This document shows, one piece after another, positions 48,089-57,269 of a DNA stretch of 64,000 nucleotides; positions within the stretch are counted from its first letter, which is position 1, and the number at the start of each line of letters is the position of its first letter. Origin of the DNA: an uncultured Lachnospiraceae bacterium (GTDB lineage Bacteria > Bacillota > Clostridia > Lachnospirales > Lachnospiraceae); NCBI GenBank assembly GCA_910586025.1, contig CAJUIO010000003.1, forward strand, positions 23,114 to 87,113. The letters are read 5' to 3'. The notes below the pieces were generated by a model. That model saw only the letters and a list, made by a program, of their open reading frames with translations, did not search any database and had not been told where the DNA came from. Made by a program: the position numbers and the translations under genes.

Positions 48089-50218
48089 CTACTTCCCGAT
48101 AATCCAAAATGCCCCGGCGCTTAAATCCCGCCCATAGGATTTGATGGTATTGACGCTGTACACCTTCCCGGTCCGCTCCCTGCTTGCACAGTCGGCAATG
48201 GTGATGTAACCGTCCCTCGTCACCCCGGTAAGGACAATGAAATGCCCGCTGCCGCTGCCGGTAATGGTATAGGCTTCACAGATCTCCACCACCATCTTTC
48301 CTTCTTTTAAGGACTGCACCACGTAATCCATCCGGTCTTTCCCTACCCGCTCGCAGGTTAAACCCCAGTGCTTTGCCGCGTTGGTCGGGAAAGAATGTGC
48401 CGTCCCCACCCCGGAGACATACTCACCGTTTTGTATGGAAAACGCACAGGTTGTCTGGGGATTCACCGTCTGCCCTGTCAGGGTAGAGATCACGATTGCC
48501 AGAGAGGTCGGGCCGCACCCGGCGGCACCTATGGTACTGGTACCGTAAGGCATATTTCTCCAGGGTTCTTCCCCCTGGTTAAAGTAGACCACCTTTTTCA
48601 CGCCCCTGCCTACGGTATCATAGGTAATGATATCCCCGCTTGCATCGATATTCCCGATATAGGAATCCGAACCGCCTCCTGTCACAAAATCCCGCCAGGA
48701 AAACAGGGTAAAAAAAGAATCCTTCAGGGAATCAATCCCCTCACTCATCAATTTCAAGACCTTTATCACCAGCTCAAAAGTACTCTTGCTTGTTACATAT
48801 TTGTACTCATAACCGCTTCCAGAGGCAGGGCGGGAGCTTAAAACCAGCGCAAGCGTATATTCTACGGACTTTACTTTTACCGGAACCGTTTCTGCTGCTA
48901 CGCTTTCTCCCTCTGCTTTCAGCTTTTCATACGCCGCCTTCGCAATCTCCGTCTTTCCGGATTCTGAGAGCTGATAGTAGATGGTCTTTGTTGTATCGCT
49001 TTCCCCTTCTCCTGTCACTGACCAGGAAAAAAGACGGTCTGCATTCTCCGAGACGGCCTCTTTCAGCTGGCTGTACGGACCGCTTAAATCTTCATCCAAA
49101 TCTTCTGAGCTTCCTGCCCGCCGCTCCTGTATCGTAATATACCCCAGTACCCTCTTCACATAATTCTGCGTTTCCTTAAACGGCGGTATCTGGTATCCAT
49201 ATTTGATCACATTCCCAGGTCCTGCATTATACGCGGCAATGGCAAGCTCCAGCCCGTTTGAATGATTCTTAAACTGCTCCAGGTTCTTCGCAATATACTT
49301 CGCCCCGCCCATGATGTTCTCACGGGCGTTGTACGGATTTACACCCAAAGACGCCGCCGTCCCCGGCATAAGCTGCATCACACCAATCGCTCCCGCCCCT
49401 GAAACTGCATTCTGGTTAAATCCTGATTCTGCCATCCCCATTGCCTTTAGCAGGGCCACAGGCACGCCATACGCCTGCGCCGCTTCCTCAAAATAAGCGT
49501 CATACTTGCTGGTGAGATCCGTTGACATGTCCCCCCAGTCGCTGGGATAGCCCAGAAAAGAATTGATGTCACTTGTATCCCAGACTTCGCTTAACAGAAT
49601 GGCAAGGTAATAGCTTGTATTCATTTTTAGCTTACTTTCATATTCATCCACCACCGTAAGCTCATAATCGCTATAATTTGCGGCTGTATCTGACTGGATT
49701 TCCTGTAACTTCTGGTCTCTTGCCTGCTCAACCAGCGCCAGAATTTCCCGCCTGTATTCTTCCTTTTTCAGGATCGACTCTACCCGTACCTTGATGTTGG
49801 ACAATTCTGCCGACTGCGCTTCATTGGCAAAGGCATCCGCATCCGCGAAGCCCAGATAGGTCAGGATAATCCCGATCATATTTGCAATCAGGAACATCCA
49901 CAGAAACAACGCCGCAAAAACTCCCGCTACTATTTTCCAAAATGTCCTGCTTGTTGCAAGAGTCCCGACCACCGTTCCCAGTGGGCCCCCTAACGCTGTT
50001 CCGGCGGCAGCCCCTGCCGCTGTGCCTCCGCCTTTTGCCGCGGCGGTCACTGCATAGGCTGCCTGGGAGCCGTGGGCTGCTTTCTGCGCCACACCTGCTC
50101 CCTGAGCTGCCTTTTGCAATTGAACCGCCTGATTTACTGCTTTCTGTGCCTGCACTGCGCTGCATGCTACTCCTGCAGTCCGATCCATTGGGGAAGCATC
50201 TGATCTTTCCTCTCTCAT
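48089..50218 (-). CDS. Conjugative lytic transglycosylase with C39-like peptidase domain
   Basis: The 709-residue protein has an Ala/Gln-rich N-terminus, one transmembrane helix (about 92-118), and an SLT domain with KAMGMAESGFNQNAVSG, AIGVMQLMPGTAASLGV and IAAYNAGPGNVIKYG (catalytic Glu in AES). A C-terminal papain-like C39-type domain carries GAAGCGPTSLAIVISTLTG (Cys), GSGHFIVLTGVTRDG (His) and IADCASRERTG (Asp). It opens the peptidoglycan for the channel. It is the equivalent of Tn916 Orf14 or VirB1-like hydrolases, though with C39 instead of NlpC/P60. Confidence 0.93.
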   Translation of the reverse strand: MREERSDASPMDRTAGVACSAVQAQKAVNQAVQLQKAAQGAGVAQKAAHGSQAAYAVTAAAKGGGTAAGAAAGTALGGPLGTVVGTLATSRTFWKIVAGVFAALFLWMFLIANMIGIILTYLGFADADAFANEAQSAELSNIKVRVESILKKEEYRREILALVEQARDQKLQEIQSDTAANYSDYELTVVDEYESKLKMNTSYYLAILLSEVWDTSDINSFLGYPSDWGDMSTDLTSKYDAYFEEAAQAYGVPVALLKAMGMAESGFNQNAVSGAGAIGVMQLMPGTAASLGVNPYNARENIMGGAKYIAKNLEQFKNHSNGLELAIAAYNAGPGNVIKYGYQIPPFKETQNYVKRVLGYITIQERRAGSSEDLDEDLSGPYSQLKEAVSENADRLFSWSVTGEGESDTTKTIYYQLSESGKTEIAKAAYEKLKAEGESVAAETVPVKVKSVEYTLALVLSSRPASGSGYEYKYVTSKSTFELVIKVLKLMSEGIDSLKDSFFTLFSWRDFVTGGGSDSYIGNIDASGDIITYDTVGRGVKKVVYFNQGEEPWRNMPYGTSTIGAAGCGPTSLAIVISTLTGQTVNPQTTCAFSIQNGEYVSGVGTAHSFPTNAAKHWGLTCERVGKDRMDYVVQSLKEGKMVVEICEAYTITGSGSGHFIVLTGVTRDGYITIADCASRERTGKVYSVNTIKSYGRDLSAGAFWIIGK

Positions 50219-50232
50219 GTGCCACCCCTTTC

Positions 50233-52119
50233 CTACATTGGTGAATTTCCGTTTTTCGGTTTCGGATTCTGCTTTTTCTTCTTTTTCAAGTCTTTCCTTG
50301 ATTTTGGTACTTCCCGGCTCTTCCGTTCTTCTGTTATTTTCCGGTACTCCAGTTTCCTGCTCTCAGAAGATGTCATACCGGGACTGATGCCCGGATTTCC
50401 CTGAGCCGTTTGCTGCACCGGCGTATCAAAACCATGATAACCAATACCGTTTACTTCATGCGCGCCTGCTTCCGGAATAACCTTTGTATCTCCCTGTCCT
50501 GCGCCGTAGAAACCATCATCTGACAAGATTCCCCGGTCAGACGCGTGAAATGCTTTTTCTCCTCCAGATAACGGTGTACTTCCCGGCTCTGCACCTGGTC
50601 CTGCCTCATAGGATTCCATACTGTCCATACCGGCTCCGCTTCCAATCTCGCCAAGAATCCCCTGTGCGCCTTCGAAAGCCTCTGTTCCCGGCACATGATG
50701 ACTGCCGGAAATGCTGCCGTCTTTCTCAAAAGCATCCATACCTCTGCCAATTCCGGCATCCTCTGTTCCACCGTCTCCAATCATGGTACCGTCTAAGTTC
50801 ATGCCCGCATTTTCAGCATCTTCCGCCTCCGGTTCCTCTTCCTTCACCGGATAGTCCCCCAGTTCCCCGGATGAGCCGCCTTCCATGCCAAAGACGGTTT
50901 CTGTACTCTGTTCTTCCATTCCTGCCAGTTCTTCGTTTCCAAGCCCATCCTCCGGCATCATGCCCATTTCCTCCAAGACGCTTCCATCTCCGTCTGCCAT
51001 GGTATCAAAATCGCCAGATTCTAAGACAGTATCTGCCAGTTCTTCCTCCATACCGTTTCCAAAATCTGTTCCATCCTCTGCCTGCATACCGTCAGTTCCA
51101 AGCCCCATCGGGATTGGTCCCCCTGTATCCGTCATGCCGGAGCCATCCATATAGGAATCATTCCCTGCGCCAGCCCCCTCTCCGTTCCCGGAAGGAGAAC
51201 CTGACGCCTGGCTGCTCCCTCTCCCCACATGGGAAAAGATCCGTCCGGCTGCCATCATAAGCCCTAACGCGCCCATCCCCGTTGACGGACGGCCTAAATT
51301 CACGCCCAGCGAAGACAGGTAAGAATCCAGCTTAAAGGTCACTTTACAGAACCCGACCAGACAGAGCGTCGCCGCAAAGAACTTGGTAAATCCATAGCTA
51401 CTGGCAGTTAAATTTCCATATCCGGATAAAAACATCTTCAGGCACCAGGAATTTAAGATGATTAGGACAATCTGCCCGCCAAACATCTTCGACCAGGACG
51501 CAAGGATGTTATTAGTTGCCTTTGATCCTCCGGTTCCAAATGCCAGCGGCGCCGTATAGGAGAATACACCCAATAAGACATACCGTTCCGCTATCACAAA
51601 CAGCATTTTGAAATAATTCCATGCCACGACAAACTGTAAAATTAAAGTCAGGATTGCAATGTTTAGGCTGTCAATCCCAATCCCTGCCGTAATTCCCTCC
51701 AATACGGAGACATATTCGGAAAAGCTGCTCACCTCAATCTCGGTTCCTGCCACCCACTGATAGGGCGTTCCCGCCACCTTCAGGATATAATCCACCATCG
51801 GCTTTGCTGCCACAATAAAAAACAAACAGATCCCGCTGCGAAGCACCAGTTCCACCGGATCCTCGCTTGCAACCCCCGCCTTCCCGAACATGCTTTTAAA
51901 AAGCTGCCAGACACAGATCAGAAGCAGAAGCGCCGCCCCCATAGGCAGAATGGCATTGGAGTACAGATTGCCTGCCACAGAAAACAACTCCTCAAATAAA
52001 CTAAGGTCACAGGATAAAAGCTCCGTGAACATATCCGTTACTAAGGACATCATATCGACAATAAACTGTGAACACAGCTCCCGGATACCTTCTATCAATA
52101 ATTCTAATAACCAGCCCAT
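50233..52119 (-). CDS. VirB6/TrbL-like channel protein with acidic low-complexity tail
   Basis: The 628-residue protein has an N-terminal polytopic half (residues ~1-300, about seven hydrophobic segments such as MGAALLLLICVWQLF and YVLLGVFSYTAPLAFGTGG) of the TrbL/VirB6 kind. A ~300-residue Gly/Met/Glu/Asp-rich tail without fold signature ends in KDLKKKKKQNPKPKNG. It would form the inner-membrane channel. The long acidic tail is unusual and may interact with other channel parts or the wall. Confidence 0.88.
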   Translation of the reverse strand: MGWLLELLIEGIRELCSQFIVDMMSLVTDMFTELLSCDLSLFEELFSVAGNLYSNAILPMGAALLLLICVWQLFKSMFGKAGVASEDPVELVLRSGICLFFIVAAKPMVDYILKVAGTPYQWVAGTEIEVSSFSEYVSVLEGITAGIGIDSLNIAILTLILQFVVAWNYFKMLFVIAERYVLLGVFSYTAPLAFGTGGSKATNNILASWSKMFGGQIVLIILNSWCLKMFLSGYGNLTASSYGFTKFFAATLCLVGFCKVTFKLDSYLSSLGVNLGRPSTGMGALGLMMAAGRIFSHVGRGSSQASGSPSGNGEGAGAGNDSYMDGSGMTDTGGPIPMGLGTDGMQAEDGTDFGNGMEEELADTVLESGDFDTMADGDGSVLEEMGMMPEDGLGNEELAGMEEQSTETVFGMEGGSSGELGDYPVKEEEPEAEDAENAGMNLDGTMIGDGGTEDAGIGRGMDAFEKDGSISGSHHVPGTEAFEGAQGILGEIGSGAGMDSMESYEAGPGAEPGSTPLSGGEKAFHASDRGILSDDGFYGAGQGDTKVIPEAGAHEVNGIGYHGFDTPVQQTAQGNPGISPGMTSSESRKLEYRKITEERKSREVPKSRKDLKKKKKQNPKPKNGNSPM

Positions 52120-52194
52120 ATCTTATCTTTCACCTCTTAAGGCATCCCCCTTTCTGCCGGGAGAGCGCCGGCATGTTTTTATCTGCCCGGCGTT

Positions 52195-52587
52195 TTAGCC
52201 GCCGAACATACTCTTTGGAATAATACTCTCAAAATACGTTACGATTGCACCAAGCGTCATAAGCGCCGCCCAGCACACGATGATCCGCCTAAGCCATGAC
52301 CTGGATTCATCTACGGTGCGCCCGGATTTTGAGAAATTCATTAGAAACAGGCACACTGCCGAGCACACGACAGCCGCCACGGTTGCAATGCCGGCCACAT
52401 CCTTGTAGACCGTCTGCATGGCATTCTTTGCTGTATCAAAAATCGTATCCGCATACACAGGCGCTGCAGACACGGCCAGTAAAACTACGGCAAGAAACGC
52501 CGTAAACGCAAACCGGGGAATCAGCTTCACAAACTGATTCCCCGGCTCCTTCACCTCCATGTTCTGTTCTCTTAGATTTCCTGCCAA
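52195..52587 (-). CDS. VirB2/TrbC-like pilin-family membrane protein
   Basis: The 130-residue protein has a hydrophobic signal segment ending AAPVYADTIF and two further hydrophobic helices separated by a polar turn (VAAVVCSAVCLFLMNFSKSG, VCWAALMTLGAIVTYF). This is the VirB2/TrbC pattern and this position, directly before the VirB6-like gene, is standard. It is first in the mating-pore operon after promoter family B and an attenuator. Confidence 0.82.
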   Translation of the reverse strand: MAGNLREQNMEVKEPGNQFVKLIPRFAFTAFLAVVLLAVSAAPVYADTIFDTAKNAMQTVYKDVAGIATVAAVVCSAVCLFLMNFSKSGRTVDESRSWLRRIIVCWAALMTLGAIVTYFESIIPKSMFGG

Positions 52588-52612
52588 TGAGTCCCCTCCC
52601 TTCTGTTTGATA

Positions 52613-52646
52613 ATAAAAAAGACAGCCCTTTTATCTTCGGCTGTCA
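52613..52646 (-). terminator. Attenuator before the VirB2-like gene
   Basis: GACAGCC-GAAGATAAAAG-GGCTGTC is followed by TTTTTT on the minus strand, ~30 bp upstream of the start codon. Confidence 0.85.
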
Positions 52647-52710
52647 GCTCCCTGTAATGTCCTGCGGCTCTCCATGCATGTCACCCGCATGCACAAAACT
52701 TTACTTTACC

Positions 52711-52769
52711 ATTGTATACGGACGGGAATTGTATGTCAATATCACAGGAGACGCAATACTGTCGCAATT
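52711..52769 (-). promoter_or_regulatory. Backbone promoter, family B (mating-pore operon)
   Basis: TTGACA (52739-52734), a 17-bp spacer with CCGTCCG, then TACAAT (52716-52711). The upstream box TGCGACAGTATTG (about 52766-52754) and the CTGTGA next to it match the promoter at 38488-38546. The 52.59-52.88 kb interval holds only this and the attenuator. Confidence 0.75.
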
Positions 52770-52877
52770 TCGTCGCAATGGATTCTCTTACAAATGATTC
52801 TGTTGCTTTTTAAGAAAATAGGGCACAGATTTCTCTGCACCCCATAACTCTCTTCGCCTTGCCTCTGTTTTGATACA

Positions 52878-53867
52878 TTATAAGATTGCAATACCTAATG
52901 TACTGGCAAGTTTCCGGACTGCTTCCTCTGACAGCCTGCTGATTTGTGCTATAAAAGAAACCGACATTCCTCCCGCTTTCAGCATATCAGAAGCAACCTC
53001 AATATTTCTCTCCTGGCGTCCTTCCTGGCGTCCTTCCCGGAGGCCCTCCTGGCGTTCTTTCTCCATGACCTTCTCTTCGTTATATTCAGTAAGGAACATA
53101 CTTTTCACCTCCGCTCGATTTTCCAAAAGAAAAGTTTTAATCACATATTCATCCGTCATCTCATCAAGAGCTGCATCCACAGCAGCATCCAGATCCATCC
53201 TTTCACTTTGATGCCGCCTTACTGCATCCACAAGCCATGCGTACTCCTTTAGCGGTTCGCAAGATTCCATCATATGCTGGTTCTTTCCGTAGTTAATATT
53301 CAGCATAGTCACTTTGACTTCAATGTCCCCCTCGCCCTCATAGGCATCGCTTAACTTAAGAACCTGTCTTTCGGGCTGCTCTTTTGTGCCGTTGTAGAAA
53401 CAGACACATACCGGCCTTGGCACTGGTTGGAGCATACTGCTGTACTGGTAATAATCACTTGCGGCAATATATTTTTCGTACAATCGTCCTCCGTATATAA
53501 AAAACCTCATGGGCATGTTGGGATTAAATGAACTCTGATGCTCCCACAGATCCATCTCAAATGCAACGATAAAAGATATATCGTTCTTCATCCTCATATA
53601 CACTGCGTCACCAATGGTATTAAACTGGATATCATCAGGATTCGTATAATTCGTCCCATTAATCGCATTGTACAGGGACAAAGTCCATTGCTTGTTTTCA
53701 GGATTTCCAAAAATAAACTTGAACAACCTGTCCTTATAATCTTTCTTTGCATCCTTCAGGTCATTATCATTTATAAGATCTCTGTATTCTTCATTCTGCT
53801 TCGTCAAACCAGAGATAGTTTTCTCCATCTCCTCGATTTTCCGGCGCAAAATCTCTTCAACTGTCAT
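52878..53867 (-). CDS. Rpn/PD-(D/E)XK-family recombination-promoting nuclease (transposase-like)
   Basis: The 329-residue protein starts MTVEEILRRKIEEME (ATG at 53867 after AAGGAGGTG). It has a coiled-coil start and DRLFKFIFGNPENKQWTLSL, the Rpn-type opening (F...FG). YMRMKNDISFIVAFEMDLWEHQSS carries the PD-(D/E)XK acidic pair (E.Q). A C-terminal REGRQEGRQEGRQE-like repeat helix is typical of the family. Such proteins promote RecA-independent recombination. It stands alone with no terminal repeats visible. Confidence 0.88.
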   Translation of the reverse strand: MTVEEILRRKIEEMEKTISGLTKQNEEYRDLINDNDLKDAKKDYKDRLFKFIFGNPENKQWTLSLYNAINGTNYTNPDDIQFNTIGDAVYMRMKNDISFIVAFEMDLWEHQSSFNPNMPMRFFIYGGRLYEKYIAASDYYQYSSMLQPVPRPVCVCFYNGTKEQPERQVLKLSDAYEGEGDIEVKVTMLNINYGKNQHMMESCEPLKEYAWLVDAVRRHQSERMDLDAAVDAALDEMTDEYVIKTFLLENRAEVKSMFLTEYNEEKVMEKERQEGLREGRQEGRQERNIEVASDMLKAGGMSVSFIAQISRLSEEAVRKLASTLGIAIL

Positions 53868-54004
53868 CTCAAACCACCTCCTTCTGCGGGGTTCGTCTGA
53901 AAGCCAAATCCATTCCGGTCTGGTTTTCTTCTTCATCTTCATTATAACAGATTTTCGTAAACCTGCAACGTCCGCTATAAAATTTTAGGACGACTGCTCC
54001 AAAA

Positions 54005-54439
54005 TTACAAAGTAACGGTATTCTCATTTTCCACTTTTCTCCTGTCTTCAACCATTCTAATCCGTTTATCCACATAAGCAAAGAATTCTCCCTGATACTC
54101 TGCTTCCGTAAGTTCTGTCAGTTTCTCCATCTCCTTACCGAACAGCTCAATATTAGTATACTTCTTTATGAGCTTTGAATTTGCGGTGATTTCCAAAAAA
54201 TATAAATGAATGAAAAATTTTCCTTCTTTCGCATAAACATAGCTTATCTGTCCAATCTTCCCGTTTTCTCCTGATTTAAAATAGGACTCTTTGAGCCTGT
54301 CAGTATAGAAGCTCTCCATCTTGGCAAATAAAGCATTTTTCCTTTTCCTCTCAGCATCCAGCTTTTCTTCTAACACATTCTGACTATTCAGGCACTCATC
54401 TAACTCTTTTTCATATGGACTTACCATTATACTTATCAT
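54005..54439 (-). CDS. Hypothetical coiled-coil protein
   Basis: The 144-residue protein starts MISIMVSPYEKELDECLNSQ after AAGGAGGCAAGAAG. A coiled coil at about 8-45 is followed by an alpha/beta part (GQISYVYAKEGKFFIHLYFLE). No family recognised. It is one of a run of small accessory genes. Confidence 0.65.
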   Translation of the reverse strand: MISIMVSPYEKELDECLNSQNVLEEKLDAERKRKNALFAKMESFYTDRLKESYFKSGENGKIGQISYVYAKEGKFFIHLYFLEITANSKLIKKYTNIELFGKEMEKLTELTEAEYQGEFFAYVDKRIRMVEDRRKVENENTVTL

Positions 54440-54472
54440 CTTCTTGCCTCCTTACTTCAAGCGAATCATCAT

Positions 54473-54655
54473 TCAACTAAAGTCCCACGCATCTGTCCCA
54501 TAAAGATTATGGCTTTTCCTTGTTAGTGTAATTTCATCTGTCATTTCTTCCCTGCAGCTTTTCTTTACCGCCCTTCGCATTCCCCGCGAAGTGCATCTTT
54601 TTATATAACGCTTATTCCTAATTCCGGTAAATCTGTTTTTGTGGTACATTCCCAT
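54473..54655 (-). CDS. 60-residue basic hypothetical protein
   Basis: The protein starts MGMYHKNRFTGIRNKRYIK, with AGGAGGTTTTT before the ATG at 54655. It is strongly basic in the first half and overlaps the end of the preceding gene by 38 bases in another frame. The good site and basic composition favour a real gene over a shadow. Confidence 0.5.
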   Translation of the reverse strand: MGMYHKNRFTGIRNKRYIKRCTSRGMRRAVKKSCREEMTDEITLTRKSHNLYGTDAWDFS

Positions 54656-55073
54656 AAAAACCTCCTGTGTCCTCAATCCGATAGTCCATATCTCCGCAAA
54701 GCGGATAATCCGGCTCGCCGTCTGGATCATTACTGGAAGCCCGGTACAGCCCATCATGTCTCTCTTCCGGCATTTCTCCCGGATCGCTGTATTTCCAAAG
54801 CCTTCCCGTCTCATCCTTATATACCCGGCAGCCCCATGAATCCACTCCAATAAATGAAATATGGATGATTTTCTCTGGAATAGGCATCAACTCATACTCC
54901 GCCGCATCTTCGGGATGGAGCGGCATTTTGTACTCAATGTATCCCCATGCTTCCCGGCCAATCTCCTTACAATATGTCCTGAAGCCAAAGTTGACAATAT
55001 TAAGGACTTTCATAAATGGTGACTTCGGATAACTGCCCGGTGTAATCGGACGTTGTATACTGTAATATTTCAT
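54618..55073 (-). CDS. Conserved-looking hypothetical protein
   Basis: The 151-residue protein starts MKYYSIQRPITPGSYPKSP at 55073, in an ATGA overlap with the Cys-rich gene upstream. It is alpha/beta, with REAWGYIEYKMPLHPEDAAEYE and IHISFIGVDSWGCRVYKDE. Proteins beginning KYYSI.RP..PGTYP are frequent in Clostridial mobile elements, but I cannot name a function. Confidence 0.65.
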   Translation of the reverse strand: MKYYSIQRPITPGSYPKSPFMKVLNIVNFGFRTYCKEIGREAWGYIEYKMPLHPEDAAEYELMPIPEKIIHISFIGVDSWGCRVYKDETGRLWKYSDPGEMPEERHDGLYRASSNDPDGEPDYPLCGDMDYRIEDTGGFYGNVPQKQIYRN

Positions 55074-55267
55074 CTGCTTTCCTCCTTGTTTCCAGTCATG
55101 CAATACTCTGTATCAGCCAAAGCACAATCTACACACCCCTTGTTGAAAAAACAATGATCACATTTCATTGCAGGTCGGCTTTGCTCTTCATATTCTTCCT
55201 TTATCGTTTGAGGGCAAGTGCCATCTATACATGCCACACCGACATAATCCCTACATCCTTTTTTCAT
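55070..55267 (-). CDS. Small Cys-rich protein
   Basis: The 65-residue protein has nine cysteines (GCRDYVGVACIDGTCP, MKCDHCFFNKGCVDCALADTEYC), which suggests one or two zinc-binding knuckles. Coupled to the next gene. Function unknown. Confidence 0.65.
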   Translation of the reverse strand: MKKGCRDYVGVACIDGTCPQTIKEEYEEQSRPAMKCDHCFFNKGCVDCALADTEYCMTGNKEESR

Positions 55268-55350
55268 ATCTTACTCCGCACCTCCACAATATTCTTCACA
55301 GTTTTCTACCGATGCAGAAATATCTATCTACATCGGTAACATCTTTCTTC

Positions 55351-55602
55351 CTAAAACATTCTAAAATTGTATCCTTTTAAAATCAGTGCACAGAAAATCG
55401 CCAGGGAATCATCTTCATAATATAGGCTCTTTACTCCGTTACATTTCGCTTCATGAATCAGCCTTTCTCCCCGTTCTTTCAATATGCGCCTCTTTTCTTC
55501 ACTTAACTTTTTATATTTTTCTATCAGCCAGTCATTCGTGTAGTTAAAATGCACATATAATTCGTAAAAAAGCCTTCTCTCTTCTGCTTTCATTTCTTGC
55601 AA
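55351..55602 (-). CDS. Small hypothetical protein
   Basis: The 83-residue protein (MQEMKAEERRLFYELYVHFN) is helical and charged; its end (YEDDSLAIFCALILKGYNFRMF) is hydrophobic. It follows the RHH-like gene closely. No family recognised. Confidence 0.55.
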   Translation of the reverse strand: MQEMKAEERRLFYELYVHFNYTNDWLIEKYKKLSEEKRRILKERGERLIHEAKCNGVKSLYYEDDSLAIFCALILKGYNFRMF

Positions 55603-55611
55603 ACTATCCCC

Positions 55612-55815
55612 CTACTGTATTCCGTTTGACTGGACATCCACTACTTCTACTGCCTTTAATGCTTCCTGCAAAAGAAGATCAACCAAGCCCTCTATCGTCA
55701 TTCCACACTCAAGCGCAAGTTTGTAAACTTGTGTATATGTTTCTGGCTGAACTACAACACTGGCCCGTCTTCGCGGTACTTTGGTTTCTGATTTCTTTAA
55801 AATGATTTTTTCCAT
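55612..55815 (-). CDS. Ribbon-helix-helix-like small protein
   Basis: The 67-residue protein has a basic N-terminus (KKSETKVPRRRASVVVQPET). A strand-helix-helix pattern follows (SVVVQPETYTQVYKLALECG, TIEGLVDLLLQEAL), fitting an Arc/MetJ-type DNA-binding fold. A possible local regulator or relaxosome accessory. Confidence 0.55.
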   Translation of the reverse strand: MEKIILKKSETKVPRRRASVVVQPETYTQVYKLALECGMTIEGLVDLLLQEALKAVEVVDVQSNGIQ

Positions 55816-55830
55816 TTCATCCGCCCCCTC

Positions 55831-56523
55831 TTACTGCAGCCAAACTTCCTGAGGTATATTTTCTATCAGCTTATCTAATTCATCCAACTCTGGAGCATAA
55901 CTTCGCCACGTAAATCCATCCGTTGCCTCGTTCGCTTTTTCATACAACTTTTCAATCTGATCTATCATTTGGAGATGACCCGTATTAAAATCACGCAAAA
56001 TATCCATCGCCGCTTTAATGCAGTCGTATCGGTGTCGCAGTCCAATATATGCCTGAAAAATTTTAAAACAGGCTTGTGCCGTTTTAATTAATTGATCTTT
56101 TGTAAGAGCCTTCATCTTCTTTATTGCTTCTTCGTTCGCCCATTCACTTTCAGAATAATTTAAACCATAGTAATCATGCTCATATACGTCATATCCAAGC
56201 ATTTCATAACCCTTCCCTACAGCCGCAAAGAAAAGATCAAAATACTTTGGCACATACTCGTTGTTCAAGTCTTCCCACATCTGCTCACATTCGGCAGACA
56301 GGTCAGAAAACATCATCCTAAATTCATAGGCATCCTCTTCATCTCCATCCAGCGCATTAAGAAGGGTTTCTCCATGGTAGTCAAGATAATATTGTACATC
56401 ATCGCACTCATCTCCGATTTCCCATAACGATTCTTTAATAGCGTAAAGATTCAAGTCCTTTACAATAGGTTTCTTATACCGTAGATTCTTTGCTTTCCAT
56501 CTCTTTGTCTCTTCTGCATTCAT
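55831..56523 (-). CDS. Hypothetical acidic helical protein
   Basis: The 230-residue protein starts MNAEETKRWKAKNLRYKKPI (ATG at 56523 with GGAGG nine bases upstream; the open frame extends 44 codons further without a site). It is mostly helical and acidic (YYLDYHGETLLNALDGDEED). No family recognised. Confidence 0.6.
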   Translation of the reverse strand: MNAEETKRWKAKNLRYKKPIVKDLNLYAIKESLWEIGDECDDVQYYLDYHGETLLNALDGDEEDAYEFRMMFSDLSAECEQMWEDLNNEYVPKYFDLFFAAVGKGYEMLGYDVYEHDYYGLNYSESEWANEEAIKKMKALTKDQLIKTAQACFKIFQAYIGLRHRYDCIKAAMDILRDFNTGHLQMIDQIEKLYEKANEATDGFTWRSYAPELDELDKLIENIPQEVWLQ

Positions 56524-56642
56524 CAATAATTGCCTCCAATCCTTTCTGCCACCGTTACAGCAGTCCAATACTACAGTAACGGCAACCGCCTGTTTCCTGC
56601 TGCAAAAAGCTATCACCATCGTTTGATGTTCTTCTAAAAGGA

Positions 56643-57005
56643 CTATGCTTCCCAAAGTGAAGGAAACCTTTCCATCAGTAACCGCTTCACTGCCTGCGGA
56701 TGCTTCAGCGGAAAATTATACGGGCTTCTCTCCACTCCCAGAAGTACATCCCCGGCAATAATGCCGCCATGTTCATCCACACCATAGAAATAAGATGCCA
56801 CCGGATTAACTGGTTTGTTTTCTGCAAATCCCGAATCATCTATAAGCATCACAACCATGTCTCCAAAAAAGTTATACATCCGCTTTGTTCTTACAACTTC
56901 AAGATACTCGGCTCCGATTGCTTTCGCCTTCACCTCCAGGCTCCAATCTAAAAGCTCCACTATGGATATCTGGTTTCCTGCTGTAATCTTTATTGTTTTA
57001 ACCAT
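56643..57005 (-). CDS. DUF3846-like protein
   Basis: The 120-residue protein shows AIGAEYLEVVRTKRMYNFFG, MVVMLIDDSGFAENKPVNPV and HGGIIAGDVLLGVE. This is the DUF3846 arrangement (YIE.V ... LV.NEEG...NLP.N..A ... I.G...I). The family is common in Firmicute mobile elements; function unknown. Confidence 0.75.
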   Translation of the reverse strand: MVKTIKITAGNQISIVELLDWSLEVKAKAIGAEYLEVVRTKRMYNFFGDMVVMLIDDSGFAENKPVNPVASYFYGVDEHGGIIAGDVLLGVERSPYNFPLKHPQAVKRLLMERFPSLWEA

Positions 57006-57037
57006 TTTTCACCTGCCATTTTTTCGATATCATCCAT

Positions 57038-57229
57038 TCAAAGAATCTCTTCTATGTATTCATGCTCTTTTGCTTCAAAGATTTCAAAAAAGAACTCTGC
57101 AAAGTTCTCTCCATCTTTCCGCTCCGGAGCATCAACTAATAAATCACACCACTGCCTACAGGCTTCTTCCAGCAAAGTATTGAAAACAGCCATCCTTTTC
57201 TTATTCCCTGCCACATCATAAATCGTCAT
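57038..57229 (-). CDS. Small hypothetical protein
   Basis: The 63-residue acidic helical protein (MTIYDVAGNKKRMAVFNTLL) ends FEAKEHEYIEEIL. It is in line with its neighbours; unknown. Confidence 0.5.
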   Translation of the reverse strand: MTIYDVAGNKKRMAVFNTLLEEACRQWCDLLVDAPERKDGENFAEFFFEIFEAKEHEYIEEIL

Positions 57230-57269
57230 ATTTTGTCCTCCAATCTAAAATTCCTTGTTTTCCCTTCAC

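Noticed and set aside
52878..53867. Insertion sequence around the Rpn-type gene
   Set aside because: I found no inverted repeats or target duplication flanking it; Rpn proteins are usually not in classical IS elements.
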